From contig OY744608.1 of assembly GCA_963556255.1 (NCBI GenBank), positions 69,458,822 to 69,522,821 on the forward strand: a stretch of 64,000 nt of DNA, given 5' to 3'. This DNA comes from Allolobophora icterica. Taxonomy: Eukaryota > Annelida > Clitellata > Crassiclitellata > Lumbricidae. Numbering within the stretch: the stretch's first letter is position 1; the number at the start of each line of letters is the position of its first letter. Below the pieces are notes generated by a model that was given only the letters and a program-made list of their open reading frames with translations, made no database searches and was not told the origin of the DNA. Positions 52,001 to 61,034 of the stretch are shown here, in pieces. Position numbers and translations under genes: made by a program.

Positions 52001-55000
52001 AGTTCCATTTACAGAGGACGTAATTCAGCCTCAGAATTCTGTACAACAGCTTAACATCTTCAAAGTAAGAATTAAAGCTTGATTGACAGCTGGGGGTTGC
52101 AGATTCCACATGGCAGCCTATTCCAAGATCTGACTAAGATGTCAATTTTAAAACCAAAAGTCAAAGATTACGTTCTTTGTTCGCCCTGGGAAGGCAACAC
52201 TCGGGCTGACTTTGCATTGCTGGTTGTTTTATGTTTATCCAGATGGATGCGAGAAATCTGGCAATCGTGTTTGGTCCAACACTGTTGCAGCCAAAGCAGG
52301 ACATGCTGAACATGGTGAAGGACATGTCGGACCAATGTCGCATCGTCGAGAGTATTATCCTTCACGTGAGTCGGTTTCTATCAGACCATAACGAATTCGT
52401 GATATGTTATCGTAATTGTAATCAAACATTTATAAAGCTCCACTCGAAGATTCAGAGGCACTCCTAACCCAGGTTAGAGCTATCGGTAACATACAGAATG
52501 GTCTGAAGTCATTTCCGGAACAGGGCAAGAGAAAGGCCACGGAGCTGAGGCACAGTTGCTCCGGTAGACGGTTCCAACTAGAGAGGCCGACATAGGTGCC
52601 AACTTCTAGGTTGAGCAGTAGTCCTGCACATGCAGGGAACAACCAGAAGGCCTCTGACGGAGAGTGGAGTAACCAGGGAGTGAAGAGGCCGAGGTACGGA
52701 AGGTCTTGGGGTATGAAGGATCTGGTCAATGTTCCTATACTATTCCTGTCACAGCCCACACAGGATAAGCAATTTCGGTCAGTCATGTAGCTAACTGGGC
52801 CAGTTATGTTGCTAACTGGGCCAGTTATGTAGCTAACTGGGCCAGTTATGTTGCTAACTGGGCGAGTTATGTTGCTAACTGGGCCAGTGTTATGTAGCTA
52901 ACTGGGCCAGTTATGTAGCTAACTGGGCCAGTTATGTTGCTAACTGGGCCAGTTATGTAGCTAACTGGGCCAGTTATGTAGCTAACTGGGCCAGTTATGT
53001 AGCTAACTGGGCCAGTTATGTTGCTAACTGGGCCAGTTATGTAGCTAACTGGGCCCTGTAATAGTCTGCCATGTTCTTTTTCTTGGGTTGCTTACTGGGC
53101 TGAAGTTGTGCCATTTTAAATTTGCAGTGTGAGTGGTTCTTCAGTTCCTGGGATGAGGACGTGAATGTTCCAGCGGATGGAGAGAAAGACTCCAGCATGG
53201 TTCCTATAACGGGAATGGATCGGCAGCTCATCGAAAAAGCGGAACACATGGGTAAAGGAAAACTCCAGTTTCGACAACTGTGTGTGTATCTAGAATGCTT
53301 GGGTAAAAACTAACTTGGTTTACTGGTTTTAAACGTTTTAATTGTTCGTTAACACCCTTCATTAATATATTCGTTTAAAATATTTTTTGTGTTTTTGTTT
53401 TTTTATTCAAATATTTTATGTGTTTTATTTGGCAACCTACCAGATCAGATTTTATTTTGAAGCGATTTTTTGTGGTATATTTTATTTCAACTATGAGTTC
53501 TCTTTTGTTGGACCTTAGAACGGCACGTCGTTGGTTATATTTCATTTAATTTATTTGCTGTTTTCAAGACAGAGCATACAAAATTAATAGATTATTTAGC
53601 AGATTATTGAAGTTTTATTTTGTTTATGTTCTCTTTAGTGCTTGAAGAACAGACCCAAGGCAGCAAGAAACTCTGGAGACCAAACGCCAATCGAAAGACC
53701 AACCCCAAAGACCGCTCGACTGTTTCGGTCAGTGGTTTCCTCGACTCGAACAACGAGCGGAACATAGATGAAGAAATCATGATACGAAGCGGACCAGTAG
53801 GCGAGAAGAAACTTGCCACCAAGAGTGACGGGAAAAATGCGAAGACGCGTGCAAAATCGGTTCCCCCTCGACCGGTTTCCACCCTGCAGGTCCAGCCTGG
53901 AAAACCGGTGGAGCGAATGGTCGAGACAGCTCCAGCAAAGCGGAAAAATTCATCGCCTGTGACATTTCAGCGAAGGGAGTCGGCCGTGCCCGTTGGAACT
54001 GGAACCACGAGACACCAGTTCCATCGGTCGAGTTCTGAAGCGAGCGAGAAGACTTACAGGGTGTCGTCGGCAAACGCGAGAGGCAAACAGTTCGGTGGTG
54101 CGCTGAATGCAAAGGCGTCGACTCTGTTCGAGCAACCCGTGAACAACAGGCAACGGAAATCCATAAGTTCTCACGCGTTGTTCAACGCCAAGTTGGCGCA
54201 GACTCAAAAACTTTCACCCGGTTCGACACCACGGGGTTCTGAGGAGAAGCTGGGTAGTCCGCATTCCAGCAGGGGATCGCGGGCGACGCTTTCCGGCGAT
54301 CTGGGAGATACGAAACGAAAGAAAACGTCACAGCAGCACGCGAGGACAGACGGCAGGGTAGCACATTCAAAGTCTGCTGTTAGTTCAAAGAAGCTGGATA
54401 TTCCGTCACGGAAAGATGGACATTCGGAAACGAGATCTGTCGGAACAAAGCAACCCGATACTGCTATATCTAAGGGAGACGAAAATCCCAAGATGGAGGA
54501 ATGTAAGAATCTCGAAACGTCGAAGAAGGACTGCCAGTCGGACGGCGATAAGAGCGGAGAGCCGGCCGCCGTTCGTATTCTAGAAGAACCCTGCCTCGTC
54601 CTGCGACAGGCGGACAGTCGCAGAGTCTGGAACGCGACAAACCAGAAGTGGGAGGATCTTCCAAAGAACAAAGGTCCTTCTCCATCCCCAAAGAGAAGTC
54701 CAGTCACGTCAAATGTTGAAAATAATCAAATGTCGGATGTTTCGTCGACCCGACTTAACGACGAGGATACGACCCATGATAGATCTTCAGCGGACGTGTC
54801 CAACAGCGACAGAGTAAGCTTCTTCTCAGAGAAGTCCAACGCAAGCCCTCACTTGAGCAGCAAGGAGAAGACCGAAGATGTTCTAGCTATCTCAGAACTT
54901 TCGTTGGAACACCAGGTCGTTTGCGAAGACAAGGAAAACCACATTGAAGTCGTTTTTTCTGATAACCCAGACAGCTCCGTCATTCGACTTTCTCCAGTCT

Positions 55001-55572
55001 GTCGATCGCACCACAAGCCCGACGTTCACGACGCAAGCGGTAGCCCTGGAAAAGCAGCACGCAGCCTGAGTCCTGACTCCTCTTTACCATCTCCTGGTGA
55101 CGTTTCACCGACACCTCCAACGATGCGGGTCGTTCTGCGACGGAACCATCCAGATTTCGCCAGATCTGAGCAGCGCAGGGAGCCGCGTTCTCAACCACAT
55201 GTTAGTTCCCTTCTCATTTCTCCAAACTCAGACCATCCAGCTGAAGCACATCAGGACTCGAGGCGTCTCACGCTAGATGGAAGCAACGAGTGTGAGCTGG
55301 AGCCGGTCACAGGAGTCGGTGATGACTCAACGAGCAAGACTTTTCATCGGACCTCAAGCGAGCCGAACCTAAGGGTTTCGTCGCCGGTCGCTCTTCAGCT
55401 CAAAGGTTCCCCGAAAAAAGAGCCGAAACCAAAACCAGGGCGTTCATTCTCTACATCCACGAGATCTCACGGCACCAGCCATCATTCCAACACTCTGCCT
55501 GCTAATGCTAGACGGAGGGGCCGCTTGCCGAAAGATAGCTCACGTTCTCTAACCTATGAATCGTCTGTTTAG
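37851..55572 (+). CDS. ARHGAP21: ARHGAP21/23-type RhoGAP with PH domain (15 exons, complete)
   Basis: GTPase-activating protein for Rho-family GTPases; the relatives ARHGAP21, ARHGAP23 and fly RhoGAP19D act at Golgi and junction membranes. Exons: 37851-39132, 40322-40412, 41225-41527, 42251-42308, 42823-42951, 43324-43407, 45718-45912, 46451-46730, 47568-47728, 49219-49344, 50567-50675, 51006-51169, 52243-52365, 53128-53251, 53639-55572. All GT-AG, consistent phases, total 5163 nt (1720 residues plus stop). PH domain about 608-705, RhoGAP about 862-1050, long Ser/Pro/Arg-rich tail. The start ATG has a strong context (GAGGGATGG) and an in-frame TGA two codons upstream. Human ARHGAP21 is about 1957 residues with an N-terminal PDZ; no PDZ is seen here, so either it is absent or a further upstream exon is missed. 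The C-terminus YESSV fits a class I PDZ ligand. Confidence 0.92.
39171..39600. mobile_element. Foldback element built of GACAAATGGTTCAC repeats
   Basis: Left arm: three GACAAATGGTTCA-type units, then ATCTTCCAGCTTCTAGTTT units. The right arm is the inverse: ACTAGAAGCTGGAAGATCGT, then about six GTGAACCATTTGTC units. The centre AACCCGGGTTGTAGCGGAAT resembles the terminus of the element at 27014. It begins about 40 bp after exon 1 of the ARHGAP gene. Confidence 0.75.
39630..39765. repeat. TATG-rich microsatellite
   Basis: Interrupted GTATGTAT tract in ARHGAP intron 1. Confidence 0.9.
39943..40235 (+). mobile_element. SINE-C copy
   Basis: Head GTGTAATGGTTAGCATGTTG, AGAGGTTCAAAACTTC (disturbed B box), GCAGATATTTGG, ATGAGTACACTGACCATACA and TGCCGAGGCTAAGAAAACGA. 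ARHGAP intron 1, 80 bp before exon 2. Confidence 0.8.
40315..40412 (+). CDS. ARHGAP21: ARHGAP gene exon 2 (small, two acceptors)
   Basis: Open frame [20 protein letters not shown] to DQPPDA, ending at GC/GTAAAT (40412). It supplies the phase 2 that exon 3 needs; exon 1 cannot splice straight to exon 3 in frame. Acceptors after 40314 and 40321 pair in phase with donors 39125 and 39132 respectively. Confidence 0.75.
40560..40835 (+). mobile_element. SINE-C copy
   Basis: GTCAAGTGGTTAGTGTGCTT, GAGGTTCAAATCCCCATC, GCAGAAATTTTTCC and GCCAAGGCTAAGAAAATG. A degraded LINE end (TTATATAGCTCCTCTCC) follows at about 40875-41095. ARHGAP intron 2. Confidence 0.8.
41225..41527 (+). CDS. ARHGAP21: ARHGAP gene exon 3: Ser-rich linker
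   Basis: 101 residues including [20 protein letters not shown] and [14 protein letters not shown], ending AIDL(A) at a GTGAGT donor. RRLSL is an AGC-kinase-like phosphosite by pattern only. Confidence 0.85.
41715..41920 (+). mobile_element. LINE 3' end with ATACCATACCA tail
   Basis: Frame [20 protein letters not shown], then GAGAGGCGCTTTATAAATTC and an ATACCATACCATA tail. ARHGAP intron 3. Confidence 0.8.
42251..42308 (+). CDS. ARHGAP21: ARHGAP gene exon 4 (58 nt)
   Basis: Reads [19 protein letters not shown] in the only frame whose phases fit both neighbours (enters with 2 bases, leaves with 0). The IRRLKxLF pattern precedes the PH domain in the family as I recall it. Confidence 0.8.
42455..42612. 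repeat. ~24-bp minisatellite GTTGAACTGACCTAAATAAC
   Basis: About six degenerate units in ARHGAP intron 4. Confidence 0.8.
42823..45912 (+). CDS. ARHGAP21: ARHGAP gene exons 5-7: PH domain
   Basis: Exons 42823-42951, 43324-43407 and 45718-45912. Exon 5 ends [17 protein letters not shown], exon 6 reads [20 protein letters not shown] and exon 7 reads [20 protein letters not shown], then [20 protein letters not shown] and [10 protein letters not shown]. Together they form a complete PH fold including the final-helix Trp. PH domains of this family bind phosphoinositides and Arf1-GTP. Exon 6 overlaps a different, misleading frame, so it is easily missed. The intron between exons 6 and 7 holds the nested hAT element. 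Confidence 0.92.
43050..43190 (+). mobile_element. SINE-A 3' part with (TAATGA)n tail
   Basis: Core GGCATTGAGCAAGTCCTTCA, then GTGCTTAATAAATGCACAG and a TAATGATGATAATAA tail to about 43300, reaching to within 25 bp of exon 6. Confidence 0.75.
43505..43563. repeat. ~75-bp degenerate tandem repeat, left part
   Basis: Same repeat as 45318-45680 (GTAGCCAAACTG; ACCTGATCTGGG). The hAT element split this array. Confidence 0.6.
43687..43883 (+). mobile_element. Non-autonomous Helitron-like element nested in the hAT
   Basis: Flank A, start TCTATACATATAATATCC, end ATATGACGGGCAAATACGCTAG less its first two bases, flank T. The palindrome ATGACGTCAT lies about 20 bp before the end. 197 bp; no target duplication is expected for Helitrons. 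Confidence 0.6.
44100..45222 (+). mobile_element. 5'-truncated non-LTR retrotransposon nested in the hAT
   Basis: Carries the RT fragment at 44147-45058 and ends AATAAAGAATATACTTACTT with four ACTT units. The 5' junction is not visible. The hAT right end resumes near 45225. Confidence 0.8.
44147..45058 (+). CDS. Reverse transcriptase C-terminal fragment (LINE ORF2)
   Basis: 303-residue ORF, intact to its stop. It has the RT motif QGSGLGP, the catalytic FKYADD box and [11 protein letters not shown] after it. A C-terminal segment [20 protein letters not shown], then [10 protein letters not shown] and [13 protein letters not shown], is the usual thumb/connection region of CR1/I-type LINEs. The endonuclease and N-terminal RT are missing (5' truncation). 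The start codon is incidental. The lack of internal stops suggests a fairly recent insertion. Clade assignment needs a tree. Confidence 0.85.
   Translation: MMCIAEQLASMLIPDFVYNWVLSLLFNRVHCTKFCGISPYKCINASTVQGSGLGPIHFLAAISGLKLLHAGNRLFKYADDCYLIIPASNITTTDSELAHIAEWARNCNLRLNHSKSCEIIIRRPRTKILDTPPPIAGIVRVNEIKIFGVTLSEKIGFSSHINNICCKAKQSFFALRVLVSHGLTGSRLHDVVRSTTVARMLYSSPVWWGFSNGLERERLSALIRKLKRQGYLPTDTPTFDLLCSKAYDALFAAILQNPGHVLHDLLPPIRSTGYYLRPRRHNREIPRCDPLTGKGYIARLLHK
45318..45680. repeat. ~75-bp degenerate tandem repeat, right part
   Basis: About five units with GTAGCCAAAATG, TGTGACACTTTGG and AGCAATGGGAGTAACT. It continues the piece left of the hAT element and ends just before ARHGAP exon 7. Confidence 0.75.
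45945..46035. repeat. (ATT)n microsatellite
   Basis: About 25 ATT units in ARHGAP intron 7. A GA-rich LINE-derived stretch (about 46140-46340) follows with no gene. Confidence 0.95.
46451..47728 (+). CDS. ARHGAP21: ARHGAP gene exons 8-9: linker between PH and RhoGAP
   Basis: Exons 46451-46730 and 47568-47728. The first is Ser/Arg/Lys/Pro-rich ([26 protein letters not shown]). The second has [14 protein letters not shown] then [17 protein letters not shown], the family's entry to the GAP domain (FGVxLxxCxPS). Confidence 0.9.
47135..47300 (+). mobile_element. SINE-A copy
   Basis: GGTTCGATCCTCCTCCCCTG, GACCTTGAGCAAGTCC, ATTAGGTAGTGGTGCTTAAT. The head is degraded. ARHGAP intron 8. Confidence 0.75.
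47959..48913. mobile_element. hAT-like element with perfect 8-bp duplication
   Basis: Ends CAGTGATATTTT and AAAATATCACTG, flanked by TGCCTAAG on both sides (47951-47958, 48914-48921). 955 bp, no ORF. Near both ends it has short AT-rich repeats (AATTTTACTTCTAATTTTAG). ARHGAP intron 9. Confidence 0.85.
49219..52365 (+). CDS. ARHGAP21: ARHGAP gene exons 10-13: RhoGAP catalytic domain
   Basis: Exons 49219-49344, 50567-50675, 51006-51169 and 52243-52365. They carry [32 protein letters not shown] with the arginine finger (Arg886 in the predicted protein), [40 protein letters not shown] and [17 protein letters not shown] with the conserved Asn. All residues expected of an active RhoGAP are present. 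Confidence 0.96.
49515..49690. mobile_element. Rearranged SINE-C copy
   Basis: Head in reverse orientation (GGGGATTCGAACCCACAACC) but the tail part in plus orientation (TCATATGCCATGGCAAGGAA, GTCGCTTACACTTTG). The middle is lost. Confidence 0.55.
49725..50540 (+). mobile_element. LINE-derived remnants
   Basis: TATTGACCTGAGTACCGCTT and GGTGTGCCATCGGCTGATGC match LINE tails at 22.4 and 25.4 kb. A second degraded ORF2-like end lies at 50200-50540. ARHGAP intron 10. Confidence 0.5.
50775..50975. repeat. CATA-rich microsatellite
   Basis: Interrupted (ACAT)n just before ARHGAP exon 12. His/Thr/Tyr-rich ORFs here are artefacts. Confidence 0.85.
51300..51515 (-). mobile_element. SINE-A copy with CAATACA-type tail
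   Basis: Plus strand: ACAATACATTATACAACTGT, CTTCCGTAGTTCAGAAGTGA, GAGTGAAGGACTTGCTCAAG, CTCTAACCACTTGGCCAACA. Third copy with the second tail type. The rest of the intron (51515-52242) shows no feature. Confidence 0.75.
52405..52625 (-). mobile_element. LINE 3' end remnant
   Basis: Minus frame [20 protein letters not shown], then the end reading TAAAGCTCCACTCGAAG on the plus strand. ARHGAP intron 13. Confidence 0.7.
52786..53056. repeat. 21-bp minisatellite GTAGCTAACTGGGCCAGTTAT
   Basis: Described as GTAGCTAACTGGGCCAGTTA plus T; 13 copies, with GTTGC as a recurring variant. ARHGAP intron 13. Confidence 0.97.
53128..55572 (+). CDS. ARHGAP21: ARHGAP gene exons 14-15: post-GAP helix and long disordered tail
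   Basis: Exon 14 (53128-53251, [11 protein letters not shown]...) completes the last GAP helices. The 1934-nt exon 15 (643 residues) is Ser/Lys/Arg/Pro-rich, without a recognised fold. It has SP/TP-type sites, an acidic patch around [18 protein letters not shown], and the end [11 protein letters not shown]. It is typical of the disordered C-terminal half of ARHGAP21/23. Confidence 0.9.
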
Positions 55573-55589
55573 AGGACCTTTTCCAGGGA

Positions 55590-55995
55590 TTTGTAGATCG
55601 GCTGGCATCTAAAACGTGGCTCTGTGATGGTGCACAGATTTTTTCTGGTTTGATTCCTGTCCAAATGTGTGTTTCGTTTCGAAGATCTGGTTAGAAGGAG
55701 GCATTGAAATCCCTATAGTTGTTAGCTTCTGTGATGAGCCAACCTAAGTAGTTATCTTGGTATTTTTCATTGTTTTATATGATGGCATCTTAAAACTTGG
55801 TTTCTGCTTACATTCCTGTTAAACTTTTTCTAATTGTTTATGCCAGCATCTTAAAACATGTTTTTTCTTGTTTTTTTTTCTATGCTAGCATATTAAAACT
55901 TGATTGCCACATTCATTCCTGTTAAGGTTTTCTGATTGTATATGCTAGCAGCTTAAAACTTGATTTTTCCACCTTCATTCCTGTTGAACATGTTA
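55590..55995. repeat. ~70-bp tandem repeat in the putative 3' UTR
   Basis: About five degenerate units sharing GCATCTTAAAACTTG, CATTCCTGTTAA and TTTTCTGATTGTATATGC. Confidence 0.75.
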
Positions 55996-56710
55996 TCGTA
56001 ATTCATTTCCAAGATCAGTTTAGACAAGTGAAAAATTGTAATATGTTGGAGAAGCCCAGTGAAAATCATTTCATCCAGGAAACCTAAATTCGGATGTGCG
56101 TTGAAACAGAAAGCCTGGCAGACGTGTCAGGATTGTTTCACAGACTTCATATCGACACTTCAGATTGTTCAAAGGCTTGAGATTTGTTTTCCGCAAGTTA
56201 TTACGAAGATTTCAGAGGTTTTGATGTGTAACTGTTCGTGTAAATTGTGTAATTTGTACAGTTTTACGTAGTGTTTTTTGTCCACGTATGGTCTGTCCTC
56301 TGGTGTTCAGTGGTGAAATTTCTTATTAAACCACGAGAGATTACATGTATTTTTTCGATTAATTTGACACGAGAACAAAGATTATTTTTGTGCTGATACG
56401 TGAGATTAATTGTTTGTACGTGAAACTTGTTTTACTCAATCTACAGGTCTGTGCTTTGCGACTAGCCTGTAAATCTGTACAGATCTTTTAAATACAGATT
56501 TGTAAATACGTTCTTTAGGAGTTGTGTGTGTTGTTTGTACCGTGTGTACGTGCGTGCATCCACAGCGTGTATATTCATAAGGTTTTTTAGATCTTTTCAT
56601 GTTTTGTGTGAAGTCTCTGTTGGAAAGTTCTGAGCCTCAATTGTACCACAATGGAACTTTTGTAGCACTGGGGAGCATAACAAGTACGGTTATCATGAAG
56701 TCACGGTGTT

Positions 56711-56946
56711 TATTTTTATTTATTTATTTCGGATATTTCTATAGCACCTTGTCAAGTCTACTACTACTCAGAGGCGCTCCCGACTATGGCATTTGATACT
56801 GTGTCGGAGTTTTCACGCCGAAGCACCACGAGCAATCACGAGTGAAGGACTTGCCCAAGGTCCGTACGCAGCGGCTAGAGTGGGATTCGAACCTGCAACC
56901 CTCCGGTCACAAGGTGCCGAACTTACCACTGAGCCACCACACCCCA
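56711..56946 (-). mobile_element. SINE-B copy 3
   Basis: Same orientation and near-identical sequence to copies 1 and 2 (GTCGGAGTTTTCACGCCGAA; TGGGATTCGAACCTGCAACC). Followed by ATCATGAAGTCACGGTGTT repeats to about 57062. Confidence 0.85.
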
Positions 56947-57639
56947 CAAAGTTATCATGAAGTCACATTGTTGTCATGAAGTCACAGTGTTATTGTGAAG
57001 GCATGGTGTTATCATGAAGTCACGGTGTTATCATGAAGTCATGGTGTAATAATGAAGTCACATTCAGATGCTTAAATAAATATTGAATGCACCTCCTCTG
57101 TCGAAGATTGTTATTATAAACTCAAAAATTGGTAAATTGCTGCTGAAGACAAACAGAGATACAGGAAGTGATATGGAAAAGTAGCTTGTCAATCATTGCA
57201 TGTATATTCACCAGCGCTGTGTCAATCAGAGAATTGTCTAGAGTAGCAATATGAAGAACGAGATGCGGTTGCGAGGGATATCAGAGAGGGAAAGAGAATG
57301 GAGGTTGTGCTTAGGTTGAGAGAAATCAGAAAGATGGCAGACTGGATGGATGTTTCATATTATGACAAGGTTGAGTTTTGACAGAGTCTTGTCATTATAG
57401 ATGAAATCTTCAGTTTTGGATTGCTTTCTCGAATCGCGCTTTATCAGAATTCGTATTATAATGAAACGCGTTACTAGGAGGCTCTGTTGTTTTTTGTTGT
57501 TGTGCTGTGACGTCATTGAGGTGAAAATATTTTAATTCGATTATGAAGTTCTTGATGAAACCGGTAGTGATAGAATGGTGGGTGCTGTAGTGACATGCTG
57601 CCAACTGTGGACTTGTGGGTTGTTAGAAATAAGTTGGAT

Positions 57640-58125
57640 TGTTACTGAAACCAAACAGAAACTATTGAGAGTGAATTACTGCAAGGATTGTACTAGAGTG
57701 ACCTGTGGCCTCTACCCTGCTCAATTTTTAATGAATTGTTCTGGTGAGATCTTTGACCACGGCTGTCCGTTTGAATGAGTGCCACGCTATTTAAGGTCCC
57801 TTGTACGCTCCATGATAGAGGGACTGTGCGGCCTCAACCCTGCTCATTTTCCAGTGAATTGGTTGAATGAGATCTGTAACTACCGCTGTCCGTTTGATTA
57901 GGTGCTACGCCATTTAAGATCATCGCGTACACTTGTAAACTAAGTTTTTGATGTGATCAGTTTAAGACCATTCACCCTTTGTGAATATAAATGATTCCAT
58001 ATAAGCTGAATTTTTGGTGAATCAGTTTAAGGCTTTTTGCCTGTTGTAAATATAAACTACTTCACTTAAGTTGAGTTTTTTGTGAATCAATTTCAGATTT
58101 TTGCCCTTGAAGTATTTTTAGCCTG
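57640..58125. repeat. Two adjacent tandem duplications
   Basis: A ~120-bp unit (about 57700-57805 and 57825-57925; CCTGCTCA, GACCACGGCTGTCCGTTTGA) is followed by three ~63-bp units (GTGAATCAGTTTAAG, TGTAAATATAAACTACTTCA). No ORF of note. Confidence 0.65.
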
Positions 58126-58359
58126 ATCGATCGCAGAGGCACCAGCCTTGGATTTATGTAAAGATGTAACATTGGAAAGTGAATTTTAAATGAACTGTTA
58201 CAATGGAGAGTGAATATATTATTGTAATAGATATGATGGTAAACGGTGAAATGCAAGTGTTGTGTAATTTTTCACAGGATTTCATTCCATCCGACTGCTG
58301 ACAGGTTTTAAGAGCAGTTAGGTCATAGTAAAGCGAATTCGTACAGAAGCAAATGTTGT

Positions 58360-58840
58360 GGGGGAGACAGAGAGAGATAGATAGAATGAGAGAGAGAGAG
58401 GCAAAGAGAGAGACGTGCAGAGAGAGTTAGAGCGAAAGAGAGGTGAGAGAGAAGCAGAGCGAGAGATGCACGGAGATAGGCACAGACAAAGAGAGATACC
58501 GAGAAACAGAGACATATATAGATTGAGAAAAAGGTAGAGAAGGAAGCAGGGAGATAGGCAGAGAGAGAGAAAGAGTCACACAGAAGGCACAGACAAAGAG
58601 AGACACAGAAAGAGAGAGATAGAGAAAGCGAGAGAGGTCCCTACCTCTGACGAGAGAAGCAGAGAGACAGAGACACAAAGAGAGAGAGAGGCAGGGAGTG
58701 AAAGTGGGGCAGAGAGATACGGAGGCAGAGGCTCAAAGAGACACAGAGAAAGAGAGCGAGAGAGAAGCAGAAAGAGTGATAGAAAGAATAGGGCAGAGAG
58801 AAAGAGACGTAGAGAGATAGGCACATACTGAGAGAGACAC

Positions 58841-58925
<85 letters not shown>
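58360..58925. repeat. (GA)n purine tract
   Basis: About 560 bp almost purely of G and A on the plus strand, ending in a perfect (AG)n of about 75 bp (58843-58920). Ser/Leu-rich minus ORFs are artefacts. Confidence 0.97.
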
Positions 58926-59324
58926 TGAAAGAAGCTAAATTTAGAACTTGTATGTCTGCCGACGCAAGATAATCATTGCATGTATATTTTTGTGGCATGA
59001 AATCATCATTTGTAAATTCAACAATGTTTCTTCGTATGTACATAGGATATATTATTTAAATCCGTTAATATTCGTTCGTATTTGTTTGTTATTGTGCCGT
59101 TATTCGTTTTACACTTTGGGTACTTGTTGAAGTTCTGTGACTGTTAGTAGCGTTAAGTATTATTATTCATGTACGTGTTAAGAAAATGTTTGATGATGAT
59201 ACAATGTCGTTGTTTCTGAGTTTGAGTTCTTGTCGGAAAAACTTAAGTCCAATTAGTGATTGGAATAGTTTCGTGTGGATAAATGTAGAAGGAAACTAAT
59301 GATACGACGTTTTCTTTTTAGCCT

Positions 59325-59565
59325 GGAACTCGATTCCCACCTAAGCAGGAATCTGTTTTGAGATTTCTTTTCCACATGTACCCCATAGCCAACTCGGCTA
59401 TCGTGGGTACACTGAACGTATACACTGTCGGTGGGAAGATGAGACGGTGAGGAAGAGAACTTGCCATGTGCCTTCATATCCCGAGGCTAAGAAAATGAAG
59501 TCGCTGACACTTCATAACTATGGCTGCATCTTAGACTAGCTCACTGGACTGCTCTTCTTTTCAAG
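59325..59565 (+). mobile_element. SINE-C copy lacking its head
   Basis: Starts at the B box (CTCGATTCCCACC), then GGGTACACTGAACGTATACA, CCGAGGCTAAGAAAATGAAG, CTAGCTCACTGGACTGC. The region 59566-61030 holds only GC-run, MITE-like scraps and no gene. Confidence 0.75.
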
Positions 59566-61034
59566 ATTCCCACATCAATTTGTTACTTTACGCTAGGGAA
59601 CGCAATCCCTGGTTTACCCGGGTAACCCTGCCATTTTGAAAACCGAAATCCCGGGTTTACACAGTCATGATTGGAAGAGTAGAATCAATTAGTTTTTGTG
59701 TACAAGAGCAATGGACTGGCGTGCACATCAAATTGATGAAGTAGATGGCAAGGAAGAAGATTGCGCCACCCCCGATAATTGGCTTAAATTTGCCAGGGGA
59801 TGGTCGCCACCCCCACAATTTTTTGTCCCCACCATCCCGTTATCTCACTGAATTAAGAGGATGTCGGTCTATACCACCTAGGTCTCCAGAGAGTCCCTAG
59901 ATCCCACGGACCCTGATAGCGGGTCGATTTTTTTGGTGTATGAATTGCGCCACCAAAAACCTGCAAGCCAAAACAAAAAAAGGATCGTGGATTGCCTTAA
60001 CACACCGAAATGTAAAGTCCCGTTTGCTGACGGCCGAGACCCTCCCACGAGGCCGGCCCAAACCATTGGAGTGTAATAGTAAAACATTACGTTTTCAAAG
60101 ACGCCAGCTGAGCTGCTTTCAAGTCAACTAAAATAAAATATCGCGAAACTCTTCTGTTTACAGAATATACTATATTCTACAAAACCCGTTGTTACAGAGA
60201 AAACGCGTCCACTTTTACCAGGATTCATTGCGCGGTGTGTAAATTTAGATGTCGATTGCCATTGTGGCCTGTGAACTAAAACAATTTCACCTGCACCATA
60301 TAACCAAATATCTGTGATATAACTGTGTTATGCTTTGAAAGCTTATATTCGTTACTTAGTAGACTTAACAACAAAACCGTAATCTTACTCAATACGCCAA
60401 TAGGCATCCAAGCGCTTTAATTAATATGAGATACTTCACCACGAAAACGAAACTGCAAGCCAGCGCGCATGGAATTTTACTTAGCCCTTTATAATAACAT
60501 CAGGTCATGGGGTCGCCTCTTTAACACACAATAACGCAGTCGCGCAGACATACGTACAAGCATAGGCACAGGCAAACTCATACCCATAGGAACAGCAACA
60601 CGAACAGAGTAATGCGTACGCATACAAATCCAGCCAGGATGACCTAGTTAGACCAGTAAACGTCCTTGAAACAAGACGCTAGACCTGAGAGCTGAGTAAA
60701 TTTCTGCGTGCTGCACACACAGATACAAACACGTAACCGTGTAGGCATACACAAGCACATATGATTACACATACAAGCAGACAACCGCGTACGCATACGG
60801 AAAGACATAGGAATAGACTTGCAAACACGAATATAACAGACATATGGAGACGTACAAACGAGGCTGAAATGAATAATGAATAAACGGCAGCCATCTAAGA
60901 ATAGAACGCGAGAGGCTACGATGGGCAGAGTCTGGCAGCCATTGAGCCTAGTCTGTACAAACCAGCTGGCTGGCATTGAGTTGAATGCGGGGTGTTGTGT
61001 GTGGGTGAAAAAGGTGAGTTCTTTAGTAAGTTAG

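Larger units (their letters stand above)
55573..57085 (+). other. 3' UTR / downstream region of the ARHGAP gene
   Basis: No clear AATAAA until 57075-57080 (CTTAAATAAATATTG); a weaker TATTAAA lies near 56322. The true cleavage site is undetermined. Contains the ~70-bp repeat and SINE-B copy 3. Confidence 0.4.

Noticed and set aside
53604..55198. Minus-strand ORFs opposite the last ARHGAP exon
   Set aside because: Shadows of a real plus-strand coding exon; no family similarity.
58318..59043. Ser/Leu-rich minus-strand ORFs resembling membrane proteins
   Set aside because: Translation of a (GA)n purine tract.
59590..59680. CTAGGGAACGCAATCCC / CCCGGGTTTAC as transposon termini
   Set aside because: No matching inverted end or target duplication could be found.
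60644..60976. 110-residue Cys-rich minus-strand ORF
   Set aside because: Arises from degenerate CACA/CATA-type repeats; no conserved motif and no splice context.
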